Origin: Streptomyces sp. NRRL F-6131
GTDB lineage: Bacteria > Actinomycetota > Actinomycetes > Streptomycetales > Streptomycetaceae
Reading direction: 5' to 3'
Assembly: GCA_000719695.1 (NCBI GenBank)
Contig: JOHN01000076.1
Coordinates: 1-33,655, forward strand
DNA length: 33,655 nt
Shown: positions 23,305 through 33,564 of the stretch, piece by piece
How positions within the stretch are numbered: the stretch's first letter is position 1
Layout of the letters: each line of letters starts with the position of its first letter
The notes under the pieces: generated by a model
The model's database searches: none
What the model saw: the letters and a program-made list of their open reading frames with translations, nothing else
What the model was told of the DNA's origin: nothing
Program-made: the position numbers and the translations under genes

Positions 23305-24938
23305 GCGGCCGGGACGGGGCGGGCACGGTCGATGATCGCCTCGACGTCCGGGCCGGGCGGCAGGGTGCCGAACGCGGCACCGTGGTCGCCGCCGAGCCGG
23401 GAGGCGCAGAACGCGTCGGCGACCGCCGGGTCCCCGTACCGGACCAGCAGGGAACCCTGGAAGGCCAGCGCCATCGCCTCCACCAGCCGGCGGGTGCGGT
23501 ACTCCAGCTGGTCGAGGTCGGTGAGCTGCTTGCGCAGGTCGGCGACGGCCGCGTCGAGCCGGCGGTCGGCCCCCGCGGCGGCGTCCAGCTCGCCGAGGAG
23601 GGCGTCGACGGTCTCCGGGGCCTTGGCCATGGCGCGCAGCGCGTCCAGGGCGGCGACGTTGCCGGAGCCCTCCCAGATCGAGACCAGCGGCGCCTCGCGG
23701 TAGAGCCGGGGCATGCCGGACTCCTCGACGTAGCCGTTGCCGCCCAGGCACTCCAGGGCCTCGGCGGCGTGTGCCGGACCGCGCTTGCAGACCCAGTACT
23801 TGGCGACGGCCAGGCCGAGCCGGCGGACCAGCGCCTCCTGCTCGTCCCCGGCGAGCGCCGCGTCGGTGGCCGCGGCGAGCCGCATCGCCACGGTGGTGGC
23901 CGCCTCGGACTCCACCACCAGGTCGGCGAGCACGTTGCGCATCAGCGGCTGGTCGACCAGCGCCTTCCCGAACGCCCGCCGGTGCAGGGCGTGCTGGACG
24001 GCCCGGGTGGCGCCCAGCCGCATGCCGGAGGCGGCGCCGATGGTGCAGTCGAGGCGGGTCATGTTGACCATCTCGATGATGGTCCGGACGCCTCGGCCCT
24101 CCTCGCCGACCAGCAGGCCGTGGGCCTCGTCGTACTCGATCTCGGCCGAGGCGTTGGACTTGTTGCCGAGCTTGTCCTTGAGCCGCTGCAGGCGCAGCCG
24201 GTTGCGGCTGCCGTCCGGCAGGACGCGCGGCAGCAGGAAGCAGCTGAGGCCGCCGGGCGCCTGGGCGAGGGTGAGGAAGAGGTCGGACATCGGCGCCGAG
24301 GTGAACCACTTGTGCCCGGTGAGCCGGTAGCTGCCGTCGGACTGCGGGACGGCGGTGGTGGTGTTGGTGCGGACGTCCGAGCCGCCCTGCTTCTCGGTCA
24401 TCGACATGCCGGCGATCAGACCGCGCTTGCCGTGCGGCTCGCGCAGCCCGAAGTCGTACTCCGTGGCGGCGAGCAGCGGCTCGAACTCGGCGGCCAGCGC
24501 CGGGGTGGCCCGCAGGGCGGGGACGGCGGCGTAGGTCATCGAGACGGGGCAGGTGTGACCGGCCTCGACCTGGCCCCAGACGTGGAACTTGGCGGCGCGG
24601 GCGGTGTGCGCGCCGGGCCGGGCGTCCCGCCAGGGGGCGGCGTGCAGGCCGTGGCCGACGGCGGTGCGCATCAGTTCGTGCCAGGCCGGGTGGAACTCGA
24701 CCTCGTCGATGCGGTGGCCGAAGCGGTCGTGGGTGCGCAGCACCGGCGGGTGCTCGTTGGCCAGCCGGCCCCACTCGGCGGCCTGCTCGGAGCCGGCCAG
24801 CCGGCCGAGTTCGCGCAGCTCGGGCTCGGCCCAGCCGGCGCCGGCCCGGTGCAGCGCGGCGAGCAGCGCGGGGTCGGCGGCGGCGTCGTGCCCGTACGGG
24901 AGCGGGACCTGGTTGGTGACCTCATGCGTCGCTGTCAT
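23301..24938 (-). CDS. aidB: AidB-like acyl-CoA dehydrogenase
   Basis: This is a 545-residue flavoprotein that follows E. coli AidB along its whole length. Landmarks are GMSMTEKQGGSDVRTNTT (FAD-binding loop), RLTGHKWFTSAP, LQRLKDKLGNKSNASAEIEY, ECLGGNGYVEESGMPRLYREAPLVSIWEGSGN in part, and a C-terminal helical DNA-binding-type region. AidB is induced in the adaptive response to alkylation in E. coli and binds DNA; its chemistry is unsettled. The start is ATG 24938, with GGAG 6-7 nt upstream. It overlaps the end of the tetR gene by 17 nt and its stop overlaps the next start (ATGA), so the three genes are translationally coupled. No ada gene is nearby. Confidence 0.92.
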   Translation of the reverse strand: MTATHEVTNQVPLPYGHDAAADPALLAALHRAGAGWAEPELRELGRLAGSEQAAEWGRLANEHPPVLRTHDRFGHRIDEVEFHPAWHELMRTAVGHGLHAAPWRDARPGAHTARAAKFHVWGQVEAGHTCPVSMTYAAVPALRATPALAAEFEPLLAATEYDFGLREPHGKRGLIAGMSMTEKQGGSDVRTNTTTAVPQSDGSYRLTGHKWFTSAPMSDLFLTLAQAPGGLSCFLLPRVLPDGSRNRLRLQRLKDKLGNKSNASAEIEYDEAHGLLVGEEGRGVRTIIEMVNMTRLDCTIGAASGMRLGATRAVQHALHRRAFGKALVDQPLMRNVLADLVVESEAATTVAMRLAAATDAALAGDEQEALVRRLGLAVAKYWVCKRGPAHAAEALECLGGNGYVEESGMPRLYREAPLVSIWEGSGNVAALDALRAMAKAPETVDALLGELDAAAGADRRLDAAVADLRKQLTDLDQLEYRTRRLVEAMALAFQGSLLVRYGDPAVADAFCASRLGGDHGAAFGTLPPGPDVEAIIDRARPVPAA

Positions 24939-25551
24939 CGCGTTCTCCAAGCGCTCGGAGGGTGAAGGAGACCAGGGCGGGGACCACGGCGTCGGGGGTG
25001 GTCCCGGCGTCGGGCGGCGGTGCGGCGGCGAGCGGGCCGGTGAGCGCCTCGGCGGTCGCGCCGACGATCGCGGCGGCGGTCAACTGCGGATCCTGGGGCG
25101 GCAGTTGCCCGGCGGCGAGGGCGGCGGCGATCTCGGCGGCGAGCACGTCGCGGAAGGTGCGGCGGAAGACCAGGCGCTCGGCGTTCACCACGGTGTCGGC
25201 CGGCTCGACCAGCAGCGCGTGGGCGAGCCGGGGGGCCCGCAGGGCGCGGGCGGCGAAGGTCTCCACGACCGCCGCGATCCGCGCCTTCGGGGTGTCGTGC
25301 CGGGCCACGGCGTCGTGGACGGCCGCCACCTCCCGGTTGACCACCCGGCGGAACAGTTCGACGGAGAGCTCGGCCTTGCTCGCGAAGTGCCGGTACATCG
25401 AGCCGGTGGCGATCCCGGCCCGCTCGGCGACCGCGGCCATGCTGCAGCCCCCGTAGCCGCGTTCGGCGAGCAGCCCGACCGCGGCCTGGAGCACCGCCTC
25501 GCGCTGGGCGTCCAGGCGGGCTTGTACGGCGGGGGTGCGTCGGTAGGCCAT
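24922..25551 (-). CDS. TetR family regulator of the aidB operon
   Basis: This is a 209-residue TetR protein. The HTH region contains CSMAAVAERAGIATGSMYRHF (about 33-53), followed by SKAELSVELFRRVV and a TetR_C-type domain. Such regulators often govern fatty-acid or acyl-CoA genes. It is the first gene of the operon with aidB and the amidohydrolase. The start ATG 25551 lies only 10 nt from the repeated GAAGCA operator, so self-repression is likely. The frame continues upstream to 25845 without coding character. Confidence 0.88.
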   Translation of the reverse strand: MAYRRTPAVQARLDAQREAVLQAAVGLLAERGYGGCSMAAVAERAGIATGSMYRHFASKAELSVELFRRVVNREVAAVHDAVARHDTPKARIAAVVETFAARALRAPRLAHALLVEPADTVVNAERLVFRRTFRDVLAAEIAAALAAGQLPPQDPQLTAAAIVGATAEALTGPLAAAPPPDAGTTPDAVVPALVSFTLRALGERDDSDA

Positions 25552-25552
25552 G

Positions 25553-25606
25553 GAAGCATTGAAGCACTGATTCACTGCTTCGGGGAGGGACCGCGCACTG
25601 CTTCGG
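25553..25606. promoter_or_regulatory. TetR operator cluster, GAAGCA half-sites
   Basis: The 21-bp quasi-palindrome GAAGCA-C-TGA-T-TCA-C-TGCTTC (25561-25581) is flanked by a further GAAGCA (25553-25558) and by a second CACTGCTTCGG (25596-25606; the first copy is 25573-25583). Four half-sites within 54 bp directly upstream of the tetR start make autoregulation the natural reading. Confidence 0.7.
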
Positions 25607-25681
25607 AACGGCCCGCGCGCACCCTCGGGCCACGGACTTCGGGCGGCCCGCGCGACGCGGACGGCCGCCCCGCAGACGGCG

Positions 25682-25710
25682 GAGGGCCGCCCGGTGGACG
25701 GGCGGCCCTC
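25682..25710 (-). terminator. Terminator of the S37 peptidase gene
   Basis: This is a 12-bp perfect stem (GAGGGCCGCCCG 25682-25693 with 25699-25710) and a 5-nt loop, 21 nt past the peptidase stop. Confidence 0.8.
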
Positions 25711-25730
25711 GCGTCGTGCGGCGGTCCGGA

Positions 25731-27209
25731 CTACAGCCGGACGCGGTCCTGCTTCAGGCCCTCCTCGTCCAGCGGACCGATCGGCGGCACCTGGTACTGC
25801 CCGGTCAGCGCGCGGGCCGAGGCGTCGGCGCCGAGGCCGGCCCACTCCAGCACCTTGGCGGTGGCCGCCGCGGAGTCGGCGGCGGGCAGCTTGGCGATGT
25901 TGGAGCCGTGGTTGCCGCCGGGCACCGTGTAGACGTAGCTGTCCTCACTGCCCCGACCGAGGCGGAACGGCTCGGCACCCCACGGGTCGTTCTGGCCGTA
26001 GACGTAGATGATCCGCTCGGCCGAGTTGCGCACCCAGCGGTCGATGTCGCGCATCGCGGACGGGTCGAAGCGCATCGGGATGCTCCGCGGCACGTAGGTG
26101 CGCGGCGCGTACAGCTCCTTGTAGTCGTAGTGCAGCAGGCCCTTCAGCTGCGAGACGTCGAAGGAGGGCGAGCCCAGCTCGGTGCCCGCCTGGTAGTAGT
26201 ACGCGGTGTACCCGGCGAGCGACTGGTCGCTGTTGCCGGTGATGCCGGACTGCGTGTCCAGCCAGGCGTACAGCGCGTCGTCGGTCCCGGCGGCACCCGG
26301 CACGTTCACGCAGTCGGCCGCCAGGCTGTACTGCCAGAACGCCCAGACCGAGTCCAGCACGGCCAGTTCGTACGCCCGGTCGGCGCTGCCGATGGTGGTG
26401 AAGGTGGAGCCGGCGGCGGCGTTGTCGGCCGCGTAGCGGGGCTCCAGCCGGTCCCGGCGGGCCAGCAGTTCGCGCTGGGTCGCGGTCAGCGCGGCCCGGC
26501 ACTCGGGGGTGCCGACGTTGCGGAAGAACCGGCTGTACGCGGAGTCCTCGCGCTCGTCGACGTCGTTCGGGGCGACGTAGGCGATGGTGCCGGCCACGTC
26601 GTCCGGGAAGAAGCGGCGGTGGTAGGTGGACGACATGCCGCCCTTGGAGGCGCCGGTGGACAGCCACTCCTGGTGGTAGATCCGCTTCAGCGCGGTGATC
26701 AGCCGGTGCGCGTCGGTGGCCGCCTGCCGGATGCCGGCCTTGCTCCAGTCGGCGGGCTCGGGCCGGGACGGCGTGAAGTAGCGGTACTCGATGGAGACCT
26801 GGTTGCCGTCGACCAGTCGGGCCGGCTCGGTGCGGGACGGGGTCGTCCGCAGCGTGTAGCCGTTGGTGTAGAAGACGGTCGGCCGGTCCTCGCCGCGGTG
26901 CAGCACGGTCAACCGCTGCTGGAAGGTGCCCAGCCAGGGGCGGGAGTGGTCGATCGGCTGGGTGTAGGTGAGCAGGAAGTAGCGGTGGCCGGTGGTGGTG
27001 GGCTGCTCCTCGGTGACGGTCATCCCGGGGATCGCCGCCAGGCGGGCCTTGATGTCGGCCGACGGGTCGTCGGCGACCGAGACCGTCCCGGACGCCCCGG
27101 CGGCGTCCGCGCCCCGGGCGAGGGCCGTCGGGGCCAGCCCGAGGCCGAGCAGCGGTATCAGCAGGACGGCGACCAGCAGTCTTCTGATCGAGGTGGTCGA
27201 GGTGGTCAT
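25731..27209 (-). CDS. Secreted tripeptidyl aminopeptidase, peptidase family S37
   Basis: This is a 492-residue secreted serine peptidase of the PS-10/S37 group known from Streptomyces. These enzymes release tri- or tetrapeptides, often after proline, from exported substrates. There is a signal peptide (RRLLVAVLLIPLLGLGL, cleavage near ALA-R at about residue 32). The nucleophile elbow is STGASKGGMSS (S188). Other parts are ADNAAAGSTF, the Asp region VYGQNDPWG and the His region PGGNHGSN, so the Ser-Asp-His triad is complete. ATG 27209 has GGAG five bases upstream. In S. mobaraensis related enzymes trim the transglutaminase propeptide; no such partner is here. Confidence 0.92.
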   Translation of the reverse strand: MTTSTTSIRRLLVAVLLIPLLGLGLAPTALARGADAAGASGTVSVADDPSADIKARLAAIPGMTVTEEQPTTTGHRYFLLTYTQPIDHSRPWLGTFQQRLTVLHRGEDRPTVFYTNGYTLRTTPSRTEPARLVDGNQVSIEYRYFTPSRPEPADWSKAGIRQAATDAHRLITALKRIYHQEWLSTGASKGGMSSTYHRRFFPDDVAGTIAYVAPNDVDEREDSAYSRFFRNVGTPECRAALTATQRELLARRDRLEPRYAADNAAAGSTFTTIGSADRAYELAVLDSVWAFWQYSLAADCVNVPGAAGTDDALYAWLDTQSGITGNSDQSLAGYTAYYYQAGTELGSPSFDVSQLKGLLHYDYKELYAPRTYVPRSIPMRFDPSAMRDIDRWVRNSAERIIYVYGQNDPWGAEPFRLGRGSEDSYVYTVPGGNHGSNIAKLPAADSAAATAKVLEWAGLGADASARALTGQYQVPPIGPLDEEGLKQDRVRL

Positions 27210-27312
27210 CAACTCTCCATCGGGTCAACGGAACTGTGCGGTGCTGTGGTCCGTACTCTTCGGCAGTCGGCGCGCGGCCGCCGGACGGACCGGCCGTCCG
27301 GTAGACGGCCGA

Positions 27313-27343
27313 ATGGGCCACCCGCCGGTCGCGGGTGGCCCAT
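27313..27343 (-). terminator. Terminator of the S1 protease gene
   Basis: This is a 13-bp perfect stem (ATGGGCCACCCGC 27313-27325 with 27331-27343) and a 5-nt loop, 18 nt past the protease stop. Confidence 0.82.
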
Positions 27344-27360
27344 CGGGGAGGAAGTGCCGG

Positions 27361-28281
27361 TCAGGGCCGCGGCAGGGTGCACCCCGCCTTGGTGAGGTCG
27401 AGCTTGTTCCCGGTGGTGAAGCAGCCGGGGATGATGTACGTCTCCTGGGCGTAGCCGATGCCCCGGCGGACGGTCACCGTGCCGTTCTGGTCCACCTCGC
27501 ACGGGTTGTTCAGGGTGCAGCGCTGGCCGTCCTCGTTGGTGGTGTTGTTCACCGCGACGACCTGCCCGCTGTTGGCGTCGACGACCGGCGAGCCGGAGGT
27601 GCCGCCGATGACGTTGCAGGTGGAGGTGTAGCGGAGGGAGTCCTTGAAGGTCCAGTCCGCTTCCTTGAGCCGGTAGGCGAAGCCGTCGGCCGAGCAGGAG
27701 TAGATCTTCTTCCAGTACCCGGAGACGACCTTGATCGAGCTGCCCTGGACGGGGTGGGTGGCCGCGACCGTCAGCGGGGCGATGCCGTAGCGCGACTGGA
27801 TCGCGGCGTAGGTGGTGTTCAGCTGGTAGATCGACACATCGGTGTCGGTCATGGTGCCGTAGACCATCTTGCTGGCCCGCAGGGTGCCGAGCGATCCACC
27901 GCTCGCGTTGAGCAGGGTGAAGCTGCGGCTTGAGGCCTGGTTGACGACCACCTGGCCGGGGCCGGGCATGCCGGACTCCAGGCAGTGGCCGTTGGAGAGC
28001 ACCAGCGCCGGGTCGTTGGCGGTGGAGCTGGGGAACCGGACCAGCGAGCCGGAGCAGTTGCTCAGCGCCACCGTCCCGGCGAAGGTCACGGCGGCGACCT
28101 TGCCGGCCTGCGGCGAGAGCGCGTCGGCGCCCGTCGCGGCGGCGGCGCCTCCGGTGGCGGCCGTGATGGCGGTGGCGGCCGTGGTGGCGGTGCCGGCGGC
28201 GGTCGCGGCGGGGGCTCCCGCGAGGGCGGTCGCCCCGGCGAGCAGGAGCGCGGCGAACGTGCCTATGAGCGGCTTCTTCAT
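27361..28281 (-). CDS. Secreted trypsin-like serine protease (S1 fold)
   Basis: This is a 306-residue exported protease. The signal peptide (MKKPLIGTFAALLLAGATALA, cleavage near ATA-A, about 28) is followed by an Ala/Thr low-complexity stretch. The chymotrypsin-fold triad is H99 (SNGHC), D148 (TDTDVSIYQL) and S231 (GGTSGSPVV). Four or more cysteines suggest disulfides. There is no separate large pro-domain. It is closest in layout to the glutamyl-endopeptidase/V8-like S1 proteins of actinomycetes, and specificity is not readable. ATG 28281 has GAGAGG upstream and a good vegetative promoter. Confidence 0.88.
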   Translation of the reverse strand: MKKPLIGTFAALLLAGATALAGAPAATAAGTATTAATAITAATGGAAAATGADALSPQAGKVAAVTFAGTVALSNCSGSLVRFPSSTANDPALVLSNGHCLESGMPGPGQVVVNQASSRSFTLLNASGGSLGTLRASKMVYGTMTDTDVSIYQLNTTYAAIQSRYGIAPLTVAATHPVQGSSIKVVSGYWKKIYSCSADGFAYRLKEADWTFKDSLRYTSTCNVIGGTSGSPVVDANSGQVVAVNNTTNEDGQRCTLNNPCEVDQNGTVTVRRGIGYAQETYIIPGCFTTGNKLDLTKAGCTLPRP

Positions 28282-28310
28282 GAGAGACCTCTCGGTGTGG
28301 GGGTGCCCCA

Positions 28311-28339
28311 AAGCTGGCGCGGACATGACGCCCTGTCAA
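28311..28339 (-). promoter_or_regulatory. Vegetative-type promoter of the S1 protease
   Basis: The consensus -35 TTGACA (28334-28339), a 17-nt spacer and the -10-like CAGCTT (28311-28316) on the minus strand give an expected leader of roughly 23 nt. On the other strand, TACTGT (28395-28400) may be the -10 of the metallophosphoesterase gene. Confidence 0.65.
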
Positions 28340-29327
28340 GAGCCGTGTCGCCGGTCGGTGGTCGGAGCACCGTGTTCCGGCCGCCGGACCCCGGTACTGT
28401 GACCGGAACGGCAGGAAGACCACCAGGGGGGCTGACATGACCGGTGACGACCGAGCGGACGGCGCGCGCCACGAACGGACCGGGGGCCGGCTGCTCGCGG
28501 TCAGCGACCTGCACGTCTCCTACCAGCAGAACCGCGACCTGGTGGAACAGCTGCGCCCCGGCTCGCCCGAGGACTGGCTGATCGTGGCCGGTGACGTGGC
28601 CGAGTCCACCACCACCATCCGCTGGGCGCTCGGCCTGCTCGCCGAACGCTTCGCCAAGGTCATCTGGGCACCCGGCAACCACGAGCTGTGGACCCACCCC
28701 AACGACCCGGTCCAGCTGCGCGGCGTCGAGCGCTACGAGCACCTGCTGGGCATCTGCCGCGAACTCGGGGTGGTGACCCCCGAGGACCCCTACCCGGTGT
28801 GGACCGGCGCGGGCGGCCCGGTCGCGGTCGCCCCGCTGTTCCTGCTGTACGACTACTCCTTCCGGGCCCCCGGCACCACCACCAAGGAGGAGTCGCTGGC
28901 CGCCGCGTACGAGACCGGCGTGGTCTGCGCCGACGAGCGCTTCCTGCACCCGGACCCGTACCCGGACCGCGACTCCTGGTGCCGCGAGCGCGTCCGGCTG
29001 ACGGAGAAGCGCCTCGCCGAACACGACCCCGAGCTGCCGCTGGTGCTGGTCAACCACTACCCACTGGTCCGGCAGCCCACCGAGATCCTCTGGTACCCCG
29101 AGTTCGCCCAGTGGTGCGGCACCGAGCTGACCGCGGACTGGCACCGCCGGTTCAACACCGCCACCATGATCTACGGGCACCTGCACATCCCCCGGCGGAC
29201 CAGCTACGACGGCGTCCCGTTCGAGGAGGTGTCACTCGGCTACCCGCGCGAGTGGGGCCGCCGCGGCCTGCCGGACCCGCTGCTGCGCGAGGTGTTCCCG
29301 TCCGCGCGCCCCCTCGTCCTGCTCCCG

Positions 29328-31916
<2,589 letters not shown>

Positions 31917-31959
31917 GGAGGATCACCTCTCCCAAGCGTGGTGCGCCCACACAAACACA

Positions 31960-31987
31960 CCCCACCCCACCCCGCCTCCCGAACCCC
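31960..31987 (-). promoter_or_regulatory. Putative G-quadruplex in the clp leader
   Basis: On the minus strand this segment reads as four or more G-runs in close succession (GGGG-TTC-GGG-AGGC-GGGG-T-GGGG-T-GGGG), about 45-72 nt ahead of the clp start. It can form a quadruplex in DNA or RNA. A regulatory role is inferred from position only. Confidence 0.5.
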
Positions 31988-32086
31988 GACCCCAACGCCC
32001 CGTCAGCCGCGCCTGTCGGCCCGACCGCTGATCTCTGAGCTCCCCGCGCGAGTCTCGGCACCTGAGGCACGGTTCCGCAAAGCTAC

Positions 32087-32114
32087 GTGCCGGCACCTGC
32101 GCAGGCCCTAAGGT
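32087..32114 (+). promoter_or_regulatory. Overlapping palindromes and -10 of the 337-aa gene
   Basis: Two perfect 10-bp palindromes, GTGCCGGCAC (32087-32096) and CCTGCGCAGG (32096-32105), share one base. They end four bases before a -10-like TAAGGT (32109-32114). No convincing -35 is present, and its place is taken by the palindromes. This is the layout expected of a repressor or activator site. The start point would be about 35 nt ahead of the ATG. Confidence 0.5.
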
Positions 32115-32154
32115 TGCGTCATTGGCTCGGGGCATCGGTGATGCGGGGTGACAC

Positions 32155-33168
32155 ATGAAGCGTGCACTGGTCGGTTTCTCAGGCGCGGTAGCCTTTAATT
32201 ATGCGAGTTACGCGGCAGATGGCGATGTCGAAAATCCGGAACACCCGCACAACATGCCGCGCCCGATTCTCGAGAACACACTGGGCCTACTGCTGTGCTA
32301 CGACGAGATATGGTTCATCTCTCGCAGCCTGTGCCCTGCCGCGATGCGCAATCTTCCATACGTGAAGTTTGTCGAAGACTTTCCAGACTTGACAAACAGG
32401 GTGATTGTAGCATGCGACCAGTACGGTGACATCGCCCGCAATTTCTCCAAGAAATTGACGGATGCACACCGGAAGCAGGAGTCCGAGGGCTGGAATCGGA
32501 TCTGGACCGACATCCAGGAGGCATTTCCTTTTGAGATGTCTCTGGACAACCATTCCAGAGGGGTAGTCCTCTCCGGCACCCTGGTCGGGTCGCCGTTCCC
32601 AGGAGCCCCCGAGAATGCCGTACTGGACTGGGGCGTGGCGGCATCGCTGGACTTTGATGTAGATATCACCATCAACACGCCGCTCGCACGATCCCTCTCG
32701 GGGGAGCTCACGGAGACACGGCGAGCAGGAGGCCTGACTGGCGTACATGTGCGGGCTGCCGAACTTTTGCTGCCCGTCCAAGCCGCCGACTGGCACGGGC
32801 CGGACGGGGCCTACCACGAAAGCATCGAAGACCTTCGCGAGCACCCCAATATTCGCGAATTTCGGCACTACCTGGGCAGCGTCGATGCCGTTGACAAGTC
32901 AGGCGAAGATCTTGCACGGCATGTCAGCGATCTGGCCCTCTCGCATTCTCGGGACGTACTGGAGCGGTTCGTCAAGGGGAGAGGTAAGATAAAGACACTC
33001 GGCAGTGCGGCCATCGGCATGGCCGGCAATGCGGTGCAACCCGGACTTGGCAGTGTTATTGGTGGCGCGATTTCAGGTCTCGATTTCCTGAAGGAGCGGA
33101 AGCTGCGAAAAGAGGTGGCGTGGTCCGTCTTTGTGCTTGATGCCCAAAGGTTCAATCGGTCGCGTTGA
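32155..33168 (+). CDS. Unrecognised 337-residue protein in a low-GC patch
   Basis: I do not recognise this protein. It has an N-terminal strand MKRALVGFSGAVAFNYASY, an aromatic-rich segment (LLLCYDEIWFISRSLCP, about 46-62), a charged middle, and a C-terminal Gly/Ala-rich hydrophobic stretch of about 25 residues (AAIGMAGNAVQPGLG, then SVIGGAISGLDF) followed by a basic cluster KERKLRKE. That stretch has the small-residue spacing of a membrane-inserting or glycine-zipper helix. Codon use has many A/T third positions, unlike every other gene here, so it was acquired recently. GGGGTGA precedes the ATG at close spacing. Its stop (33166-33168) overlaps the opening of the integrase remnant. There is no signal peptide, and no enzyme motif is seen. 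Confidence 0.85.
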   Translation: MKRALVGFSGAVAFNYASYAADGDVENPEHPHNMPRPILENTLGLLLCYDEIWFISRSLCPAAMRNLPYVKFVEDFPDLTNRVIVACDQYGDIARNFSKKLTDAHRKQESEGWNRIWTDIQEAFPFEMSLDNHSRGVVLSGTLVGSPFPGAPENAVLDWGVAASLDFDVDITINTPLARSLSGELTETRRAGGLTGVHVRAAELLLPVQAADWHGPDGAYHESIEDLREHPNIREFRHYLGSVDAVDKSGEDLARHVSDLALSHSRDVLERFVKGRGKIKTLGSAAIGMAGNAVQPGLGSVIGGAISGLDFLKERKLRKEVAWSVFVLDAQRFNRSR

Positions 33169-33434
33169 CCTGCGATGGCAGCGAGCCGAGCAACCTCTAC
33201 CGCTCGTTCGTCCACCTGTCCGAGGCAGCCGGGCTCCCGGTGATCCGGCTGCACGACACCCGGCACGGGTACGCGACGCTGCTGGCGGCGTCCGGGGTTC
33301 CCGCGCGGGTGGTGATGGAGATCCTCGGCCGCAGTCAGATCGGGCTGACGATGAACGCCTCCACTCACGTCACGCAGGACCCCCAGCGTGAGGCGCTCGG
33401 CAACATGGACCGGCTGCTCAAACCGCAGCACTGA
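33165..33434 (+). pseudogene. C-terminal remnant of a tyrosine recombinase (integrase)
   Basis: About 85 residues match the end of a phage-type integrase: NLYRSFVHLSEAAG, the box with the second catalytic Arg (RLHDTRHGYATLLAASGV), GRSQIGLTM and the tail THV. The N-terminal arm- and core-binding domains and the first catalytic Arg are absent. In the last box LGHSQI has become LGRSQI, and the nucleophilic Tyr of YTHV is Ser (NASTHV). So it cannot recombine DNA. GC content is normal for the window, unlike the gene before it. The fragment probably starts at the junction near 33175; a TTG at 33165 is the first formal start. It lies directly beside the 3' end of a tRNA gene, the usual target of such enzymes. 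Confidence 0.85.
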
Positions 33435-33453
33435 TGTCAGCCTGAGATGTCAA

Positions 33454-33483
33454 ATGGCCCGCAGCATGATCGCTGCGGGCCAT
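33454..33483. terminator. Terminator between tRNA-Val and integrase remnant
   Basis: A 12-bp perfect stem (ATGGCCCGCAGC 33454-33465 with 33472-33483) and 6-nt loop lie seven bases past the tRNA CCA end on the minus strand. Confidence 0.85.
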
Positions 33484-33489
33484 CTGTGC

Positions 33490-33564
33490 TGGTGGGCGCG
33501 GACGGTTTCGAACCGCCGACATCTGCTTTGTAAGAGCAGCGCTCTACCACTGAGCTACGCGCCC
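33490..33564 (-). tRNA. tRNA-Val (anticodon UAC), CCA encoded
   Basis: On the minus strand the acceptor GGGCGCG pairs with CGCGCCC. The D arm is GCTC-AGTGGTA-GAGC and the anticodon arm CTGCT-CTTACAA-AGCAG gives UAC, which reads GUA/GUG valine codons. The variable loop is ATGTC and the T arm GGCGG-TTCGAAA-CCGTC is regular. A73 and CCA are encoded (33490-33493). No mismatch is seen in any stem. Upstream (33565-33655) the DNA is G-rich, with a possible -10 TACCCT near 33608; I see nothing else there. Confidence 0.96.

Noticed and set aside
31938..31952. GCGCCCAC resembling the tRNA-Val 3' end, considered as an attR site
   Set aside because: It is only eight bases and in the wrong orientation to be a direct repeat of the tRNA end. 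No convincing att duplication is visible in the window.
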